From contig JAZLIS010000065.1 of the NCBI GenBank assembly GCA_045617505.1, positions 1 through 12,769 of the forward strand: a stretch of 12,769 bases of DNA, written 5' to 3'. Numbering within the stretch: the stretch's first letter is position 1; each line of letters begins with the position of its first letter. The notes below the pieces were generated by a model, which made no database searches, was not told where the DNA came from, and worked only from the letters and a program-made list of their open reading frames with translations. The translations under genes and the position numbers were made by a program. Shown piece after piece: positions 9,201 to 12,769 of this stretch. Source of the DNA: Cacconaster sp045617505. Lineage in GTDB: Bacteria; Bacteroidota; Bacteroidia; Bacteroidales; UBA932.

Positions 9201-9401
9201 AGCGGAAACGGAGATGGTGTAGCGGCCGTCTATATCAGCGACAGTACCTTTCGGTGTGCCTTTGACGAGAATGGCAGCTCCGGACAGAGGCTCGCCTGTG
9301 GCAGCGTCTGTCACTACACCTTTTACGGTGATGTTCTGCGCGAACAGCGAAACGCCGTACAGCGAGAGCACCAATGCGAGAAGAACTTTGATTTTCTTCA
9401 T
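6231..9401 (-). CDS. susC: SusC/RagA family TonB-linked outer-membrane transporter, 1056 aa
   Basis: This is a TonB-dependent outer-membrane importer forming a complex with the downstream SusD. The signal peptide (MKKIKVLLALVLSLYGVSLF, then AQ) is followed by a CarboxypepD_reg-like domain at about 23-97 (VVTDAATGEPLSGAAILVKG, IDGRYTISV). The SusC-type TonB box region is at 101-111 (LLDEVTVVAFG). The plug at about 115-230 contains GLQVLSSTGQPGEDASIIIRG, the SALIVVDGSPYNG segment, IESITVSKDA and LYGARASGGVVMVTTKTG. The remainder is the beta-barrel and ends in Phe (GGIQLTF), as expected for outer-membrane insertion. It is full length with no frameshift. It is the first gene after the promoter at 9490-9521, with a leader of about 80 nt that is A-rich just before ATG. 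Peptide rather than glycan import is inferred from the protease in the operon. Confidence 0.98.
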   Translation of the reverse strand: MKKIKVLLALVLSLYGVSLFAQNITVKGVVTDAATGEPLSGAAILVKGTPKGTVADIDGRYTISVSADGTLGFTTIGYKDVEIEVKGRTVINVALESNSELLDEVTVVAFGKKRKQDLVGSVSSVNKGILENTQSVSVSDALEGAVAGLQVLSSTGQPGEDASIIIRGISSLSASNSALIVVDGSPYNGYLSDINPADIESITVSKDAVSNSLYGARASGGVVMVTTKTGKKDNINIRFNANLGSVQRAYKDYAMVTDNKEFYELTWYGLRNTAMAGNMGLDAESAALYASRNLLSEVGNYNAFIIPEGQYLVGTDGKLNPSAKVRYYDTFANALFQNSIRQNYDISASGATDRTDYYISAGYLNNKSYVIGSDYERFTARVNLNTQILKWLKVGMNIGFGRSTQNGVQESTSAASNPFEVARDWAPIYPVHAYAANGQPVLDLNGNPVYDAGTGQTEGTVSRPTATNQNVICSMNEDIRKTVMNTLTGKGYLEAKFAKHFTFNANISYEYEGLKGTTYYTPTIGDGQSFNGRGTHSTSINNTINTVQLLSYDNIFGDNHNFSAKIGHEYYLYKAEVLGAQKTQFFDPSNPELVNGGEMQYSESYTVGHNIEGFFGMVDYNYASKYYLSAAYRRDGTSRFIGKNRWGNFWSVGIGWRLTGESWAQDAKSWLNDLKFRASYGTQGNERVTSGGYTPYVDQYGVVWDGSSLGYSQGFYGNPNLTWESQNTVDAGVDFRLWNRVYGAVDYYMTINDGLLFQRPTATSTGRPYNWENIGKLQSQGVEIELNVDIFSKKDLRWTVGLVGAHNTVKILTLPEENKADGITSGTFKLMEGKDRYEYFTYQYAGMDEKGNAQWWMDETETDPETGEEVPTGNRVKTTTYSNATKYWTGKSAIPAFTGGLNTSFYFKGLDIAIQTAFQIGGWGYDSNYLSGMSQSFYVGHHKDLWNTFNPATGKGDIPVWNADNSSNSYSQTSDAHLVTASYFSLKNVTVGYTFPSKWMSKAKIKALRVYAVADNVCLVSARQGYDPRVSISGGNSGFGGYSPLRSISGGIQLTF

Positions 9402-9489
9402 GGTTAGATGTTTTTAGTTAAACTTATTTGTTTTGTTTTAGTTTTTCCGTTTCGGTCGTCCGCAGGGTACAATTTTCCCAACGAAGTCG

Positions 9490-9521
9490 CAAAGGTATAA
9501 CAGGAATTTTGATTATGCAAA
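9490..9521 (-). promoter_or_regulatory. Bacteroidota-type promoter of the susC operon
   Basis: Read on the minus strand, TTTG (9521-9518), a 20-nt spacer and TACCTTTG (9497-9490) match the known Bacteroidota primary sigma consensus TTTG/TAnnTTTG. Transcription would begin a few bases beyond 9490, giving a leader of about 80 nt before the susC ATG at 9401. The last 45 nt of that leader are rich in A with few G, typical of this phylum where Shine-Dalgarno pairing is weak. Confidence 0.75.
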
Positions 9522-9528
9522 TATTTTT

Positions 9529-9560
9529 AATCGGCCAATAGCATAGCCTATTCGGCGATT
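9529..9560. promoter_or_regulatory. Imperfect palindrome upstream of the susC promoter, possible operator
   Basis: AATCGGCCAATAG (9529-9541) and CTATTCGGCGATT (9548-9560) are complementary at 11 of 13 positions with a 6-nt spacer (CATAGC). The dyad ends 7 bp upstream of the -33 TTTG, covering roughly -43 to -75 relative to the expected start. That is where an activator dimer would bind. No regulator gene lies in the window, so the binding protein is unknown. As RNA it would lie outside the predicted transcript, so a DNA-level role is favoured. Confidence 0.45.
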
Positions 9561-9626
9561 TTAGCACGAAAGCATTATAAAAGTCGCCTATTTTGGAAAA
9601 TTGCCTTACAGATTGAAAGCAATATT

Positions 9627-9666
9627 CCAAAAGCGGTTCCAAACAACAAGTCTGAAACCGCTTTGG
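9627..9666 (-). terminator. Probable terminator of the two-gene peptidase-like operon
   Basis: AAAGCGGTT (9630-9638) pairs perfectly with AACCGCTTT (9656-9664), extended by CC/GG around a single-base bulge, with a 17-nt loop. It starts about 30 nt past the TAG of the metallopeptidase gene. On the minus strand the 3' arm ends CCGCTTTTGG, so the T tract is short and part of it is inside the stem. An intrinsic terminator is likely but not a textbook one. Confidence 0.55.
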
Positions 9667-9696
9667 AAAATGCTAAAATTTTTTGCTCAGAAATTA

Positions 9697-10494
9697 CTAA
9701 AAGACGGCAATCTTGGCTCTGATGTCCCTTGCAAGCCCACTCTTCCCCCCGGGATAGATGGCATCAACGGCAGCGTCATATGTAGTCCCGTTGATGATCA
9801 TCGAAAGCAATTCTCTCATTCCCTCCATTCCAAGTTTATCAAACAGAGTTGCGACTATAACATAGGAGGCATGATATGACACATTCCCATCATGTCTGGA
9901 CTTATCCACAAAACTGCTATGATTCATGCATAGATACTCATCGAGATTGAATTCGTCAACTTCTATGAGGGACTTAACGGAACTTACGTAATGCCTGTTT
10001 CCCTGTTGATAATCCGAGCCGTCCTTTTTGAGTTTCATGAACTGAAAGTAACCGGCCAGGCCTTCATTGAGACCATAAGTCGTAATCAAGACTGATGCTG
10101 GAGCACAATCAACGGCCTTATGATACAGGGAATGGCTGATTTCATGATAAAGAGTCTGCACTGCTTCTTCCATATCTTCTGCTAAAACCACTACGGAAGT
10201 TTTAATTTCAGGAATGTACATACCGCTGCAGAAATGACCGTATGCGGCAGGATCATACTGCCTGAGAAATGCATTGGCGGAATCTGTATCCTTGAAAGTC
10301 TTCAGTTTTACTGTTACGGTATCCTGAAGTCCAAGGGGCCCATAGAATTCCACCTCCTTTGTCAATACCTTGACAATACGTGACTTATAACTGTCAGGAA
10401 AATCATGGCCGTCATATTCTATCTTCAAGAACTGAGCATTGCCTGAAAAAGGCAGAATGGCCATCAATAGCATATTGAGAACTACTCTTTTCAT
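9697..10494 (-). CDS. Secreted HExxH metallopeptidase (gluzincin-like), 265 aa
   Basis: This is a predicted zinc metallopeptidase exported through a signal peptide (MKRVVLNMLLMAILPFSGNA, then Q). The zinc motif is H117-E-I-S-H121 in TLYHEISHSLYH, and a candidate third ligand is E144 in GLNEGLAGYFQF. This is the HExxH-(22)-E arrangement of gluzincins. The later segment YHASYVIVATLFDKLGMEGMRELL (about 207-230) resembles the C-terminal helices of peptidase-MA/DUF1570-like proteins, where a Tyr and helix close the active site. All catalytic residues expected for activity are present. Its ATG overlaps the stop of the preceding gene (ATGA, 4 bp), so the two are translationally coupled and probably work together. 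No lipobox is visible; the product should be periplasmic or secreted. The substrate is unknown, and assignment to a named family needs a profile search. Confidence 0.88.
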   Translation of the reverse strand: MKRVVLNMLLMAILPFSGNAQFLKIEYDGHDFPDSYKSRIVKVLTKEVEFYGPLGLQDTVTVKLKTFKDTDSANAFLRQYDPAAYGHFCSGMYIPEIKTSVVVLAEDMEEAVQTLYHEISHSLYHKAVDCAPASVLITTYGLNEGLAGYFQFMKLKKDGSDYQQGNRHYVSSVKSLIEVDEFNLDEYLCMNHSSFVDKSRHDGNVSYHASYVIVATLFDKLGMEGMRELLSMIINGTTYDAAVDAIYPGGKSGLARDIRAKIAVF

Positions 10495-12473
10495 TGTGGA
10501 CTCTTTTGCAGATATCTTTTTCTCTGGCCTGCAGACATTTCCTTAGTAATGATTTCGCTGTCAATATAAGATACGTATCCTGTACCTGCCTCCAGTTTGG
10601 CCGGTCCGTCAGCTGTTTCGAAATAAGGTGTATAATGAGTATATGGGCTTTCTTTGAGATTTTTTATTTTATTCTTGTCCAAATAGAAAATACTTATGGA
10701 CAGTCTGCCACCGCCGCAACTTCCCATACGGTCTCCCGGATAAATGTAATCTCCCGGAAATACACACCTGTCCTCAACATTCATATAGACAGCAAACGTG
10801 CCGTCTTTATGGACAACCAATATACAATTCGCATCGTCAGTATCACATACCTGGCCAGCTCTCATGGCAAATACCGGAGTCCCGATTTCAGCAAGTACCA
10901 CGAAACTGCGAAATTTTTCACGGGGGTCCTGTATTAATTTTACCTTTGTACCCGGGGCCAGAGGCATTGCATATGGGAATTTAACATTGACTTTGGAAAT
11001 GGCATTGCCTATGAACCAGTGATAGCCACTGCGCAAGATGGCATCCTTGATAGCAGTGCTTCCCGGATAGGCTCTGTAAATCTGTCCCTGATCAGTTATG
11101 ATGGTGCAGTCACTATACCCTCTGTTCTCGCAGGTCATAGTCCCCAAGGAACCGTCCTCTTCGTTCCGCTCCATAGAGACCTTGACAAGGTCTTTCTTTG
11201 GACGCAGAATTGAACTCAGATTATCGGCCTTGCCCAGATAAGTTGGAAGCGGTTCCCCTATATAGTCATTTATTACTTGCTCTTGGCCTTCTATTGATTC
11301 TGCCCTTTCATTTTCGTCCTCGAAAGTCTCTTCCAAATCCGAACAATCATCTTCATCAGGCTCGACGTAATCCGGATTTGCGGAAGTGAAGAATCTGTAC
11401 TTAAGCCTTTCTGCAAGCACTTTCTTCTCATCCCATCCCTGCGGGAGCGACTGGGTAAAAACATTGGTGGCATTTATCCTGTTCGTTACAATCATTGCCC
11501 AGTCCTCGTCAGAAATCCCATCCACGCCTCCAGTGTATATCAGCTTGTGCGTGCGTCTCATCTCAAGGATGATTTCTGACTCTGTGACAGGGACTTTGGA
11601 AGCGGGAAAATGCGAATAAAGTATACTTCCCTTTTCGTAATATTCCCATGCAAAGGTGGTACCGGAATTTGCATTGTTGTACACAACAAGACCGATGAAC
11701 TCATCCCCCGGGTGCAATCCGGATTTGGGGACAAGGCTTACAATGCATGGCTTGAAGATGTCACTTTCATCAAGGGCCTTGGAAATGGCCAGCCTACCTG
11801 CAACTTCCGGGCAACGTTTCCCATCATATTCAGCTGAAGCTTTAAATTTGCCGATGAATGGAACGAAATATGTAGCGGAACCGGCATCTTTGGATTTCCT
11901 GACAATTGCCCTTTGCCAGTCTACGTCCAAACCTGCAGGCCATAATGAGTTTTCAAGGATACTGTCTGTGGGATTGAAACTGCTCTTGAAAAATTCGCGG
12001 AATTCTTTTTCTGAAAAATCAACCTTCTCTGTTTTATTTATAGAAAAATATGATATCTCATCATCATAGATTTGAACTTGTATAATTTGCCTGCCGTCTT
12101 CAATCAGGCAAACATATCTGCGAAATTTTCCATAGGAATCGCATTCCCTAAACCATTCTTTCAGATTGCCGGTAATTACTGAAGCAGGGACACCGACTTT
12201 GATTTCATCAAGGCCAAGAACTCGCAGACCAAAACGTGTGGAAAAGATATTTATTTCCGTGAGAGCCCCATCCATGAAGGAGAAACTGTCATTTCCATAA
12301 AAAAAGAACTCACATTTCCTACCGGATACACCATATGGGACAATGGAATCAGGCTTCCCGAATTCGGAAGTAAACTCGTCAACAGTCATATTCAAGCTGA
12401 TAGTCTGAGCCTTAAGGCTTGCAGCCATTAAATATGCCAACGATAGCGTCCATATTATTTTTACCCAGTTCAT
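10491..12473 (-). CDS. Secreted protein with degenerate M23/LytM-like C-terminal domain, 660 aa
   Basis: The function of this exported protein is unknown. The start at 12473 gives a good signal peptide (MNWVKIIWTLSLAYLMAASL, then KAQ); the reading frame stays open to 12611, but that part covers promoter and structured DNA. Residues about 25-145 resemble BamE/SmpA-type folds (TVDEFTSEFGKPDSI, then FMDGALTEINIF). An acidic stretch (about 371-390) links to the C-terminal half. Residues about 497-600 follow the M23 pattern: GTPVFAMRAGQV (531-542), VVHKDGTFAVYMNVED (553-568), VFPGDYIYPGDRMGSCGG (571-588), SISIF (592-596). The M23 zinc and catalytic residues are not conserved: no H-x3-D before GTPV, the YxHL position reads YMNV, and the HLHF position reads LSISIF. 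It is therefore probably a non-catalytic relative that binds or regulates. The stop overlaps the next gene's ATG. Confidence 0.82.
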   Translation of the reverse strand: MNWVKIIWTLSLAYLMAASLKAQTISLNMTVDEFTSEFGKPDSIVPYGVSGRKCEFFFYGNDSFSFMDGALTEINIFSTRFGLRVLGLDEIKVGVPASVITGNLKEWFRECDSYGKFRRYVCLIEDGRQIIQVQIYDDEISYFSINKTEKVDFSEKEFREFFKSSFNPTDSILENSLWPAGLDVDWQRAIVRKSKDAGSATYFVPFIGKFKASAEYDGKRCPEVAGRLAISKALDESDIFKPCIVSLVPKSGLHPGDEFIGLVVYNNANSGTTFAWEYYEKGSILYSHFPASKVPVTESEIILEMRRTHKLIYTGGVDGISDEDWAMIVTNRINATNVFTQSLPQGWDEKKVLAERLKYRFFTSANPDYVEPDEDDCSDLEETFEDENERAESIEGQEQVINDYIGEPLPTYLGKADNLSSILRPKKDLVKVSMERNEEDGSLGTMTCENRGYSDCTIITDQGQIYRAYPGSTAIKDAILRSGYHWFIGNAISKVNVKFPYAMPLAPGTKVKLIQDPREKFRSFVVLAEIGTPVFAMRAGQVCDTDDANCILVVHKDGTFAVYMNVEDRCVFPGDYIYPGDRMGSCGGGRLSISIFYLDKNKIKNLKESPYTHYTPYFETADGPAKLEAGTGYVSYIDSEIITKEMSAGQRKRYLQKSPQ

Positions 12474-12479
12474 AGCCAA

Positions 12480-12511
12480 CAAATGTACGTGATTATCTCT
12501 GGAAAAACAAA
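12480..12511 (-). promoter_or_regulatory. Bacteroidota-type promoter match just before the 660-aa gene
   Basis: On the minus strand TTTG (12511-12508), a 20-nt spacer and TACATTTG (12487-12480) fit the phylum consensus with the same spacing as the susC promoter. Only 6 nt separate the -7 element from the ATG at 12473, so the transcript would have almost no leader. Either the mRNA is leaderless or nearly so, or an upstream promoter is also used. Confidence 0.5.
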
Positions 12512-12559
12512 TCATCCCTTTTTTGCTACCTACCATCTCCCTTTGATGTCCCTCCGATC

Positions 12560-12607
12560 TACCTCTGAGCTTCGCAGTATGTCGAGATACTCCGTAGCTA
12601 AGAGGTA
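12560..12607. repeat. Long imperfect stem-loop with adjacent short repeats
   Basis: This 48-nt element folds on itself in nested steps. TACCTCT (12560-12566) pairs with AGAGGTA (12601-12607), AGCT (12568-12571) with AGCT (12596-12599), CG with CG in a small internal loop, and AGTAT (12576-12580) with ATACT (12587-12591), closing on the loop GTCGAG. About 18 base pairs form. Next to it are two back-to-back 11-mers, ACCAACTAGGG (12607-12617) and ACCAAGTAGCT (12618-12628), alike at 8 positions, and GTAGCTA occurs twice (12594-12600 and 12623-12629). The look is that of a dispersed intergenic repeat or a structured RNA rather than coding sequence. Confidence 0.5.
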
Positions 12608-12669
12608 CCAACTAGGGACCAAGTAGCTATCAAGGAGCAATCTCGTGTAACTATCCAATTTCTTTTAAA

Positions 12670-12769
12670 TTATTCCGTTTCCGGCACCGGGGATAAGGCA
12701 GGGCCACCTCTTTCGGGGGGACATCCCCCAATCCCCACGACCCCCCCGCCGCGGGCCTCCCCGTTGTGG
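12670..12769. other. GC-rich right edge, no assignable gene
   Basis: From about 12,680 to the edge the DNA becomes far richer in GC than the rest, with a run of seven C and a GGGGG-ACAT-CCCCC hairpin (12716-12729). All three minus-strand frames are open from the edge for 32 to 38 codons, with stops at 12670 (two frames end within a few bases of each other) and 12651. It could be the 3' tail of a gene starting outside the window, or part of a repeat or mobile-element junction. None of the three short peptides is recognisable. Together with the region down to 12,474 it makes about 296 bases without a supported gene. Confidence 0.3.

Noticed and set aside
9424..9642. 72-residue minus-strand reading frame in the gap upstream of susC
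   Set aside because: It runs across the terminator, the palindrome and the promoter, and has no signal or domain character.
10491..12473. Active M23 endopeptidase
   Set aside because: The fold motifs are present but the zinc-binding and catalytic histidines are not, so it is called degenerate.
12474..12611. Upstream extension of the 660-residue protein to an ATG at 12611
   Set aside because: The added 46 residues cover the promoter match and part of the stem-loop, are Arg/Lys-rich without domain character, and would bury a good signal peptide.
1..12769. CRISPR array, tRNA or rRNA gene, complete insertion sequence
   Set aside because: No regularly spaced repeats, no cloverleaf or rRNA-like stretch and no transposase reading frame were found on reading; dedicated software was not run.

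Overview
The window looks like part of a Bacteroidales (Bacteroidota) chromosome. The evidence is a SusC/SusD pair, lipoprotein signal peptides with the modified Cys at residue 20, and two matches to the Bacteroidota promoter (TTTG, about 20 nt, TAnnTTTG). Composition is close to balanced GC. Genus cannot be decided from the sequence. Every gene I can support lies on the minus strand, so the biological reading direction is from high to low coordinates.

Right block (about 12,769 down to 9,600). A GC-rich edge is followed by a strongly structured, repeat-like leader and a promoter match. Then come two genes overlapping by 4 bp (ATGA): a 660-residue secreted protein whose C-terminal domain resembles an M23/LytM peptidase that has lost its zinc ligands, and a 265-residue secreted HExxH metallopeptidase of gluzincin type. 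An inverted repeat at 9627-9666 probably ends this unit.

Left block (about 9,560 down past position 1). A 32-bp imperfect palindrome sits just upstream of a clear promoter (9490-9521) that should drive a five-gene operon: a SusC/RagA TonB-dependent transporter, a SusD/RagB lipoprotein, a 787-residue multidomain surface-lipoprotein candidate in the SusE/F position, a 328-residue OB-fold-like lipoprotein, and a C10 (streptopain/SpeB-type) cysteine protease that is cut by the left edge. A GC-rich hairpin at 2203-2226 divides the first three genes from the last two.

How they may work together: no glycoside hydrolase, polysaccharide lyase or sulfatase is visible, and the only enzymes seen in the two blocks are peptidases. 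The simplest inference is that the SusCD system takes up peptides, as P. gingivalis RagAB does, with the C10 protease degrading protein outside or at the cell surface and the lipoproteins binding substrate. This is an inference from context. The missing 3' part of the locus could still contain carbohydrate-active enzymes or a regulator.
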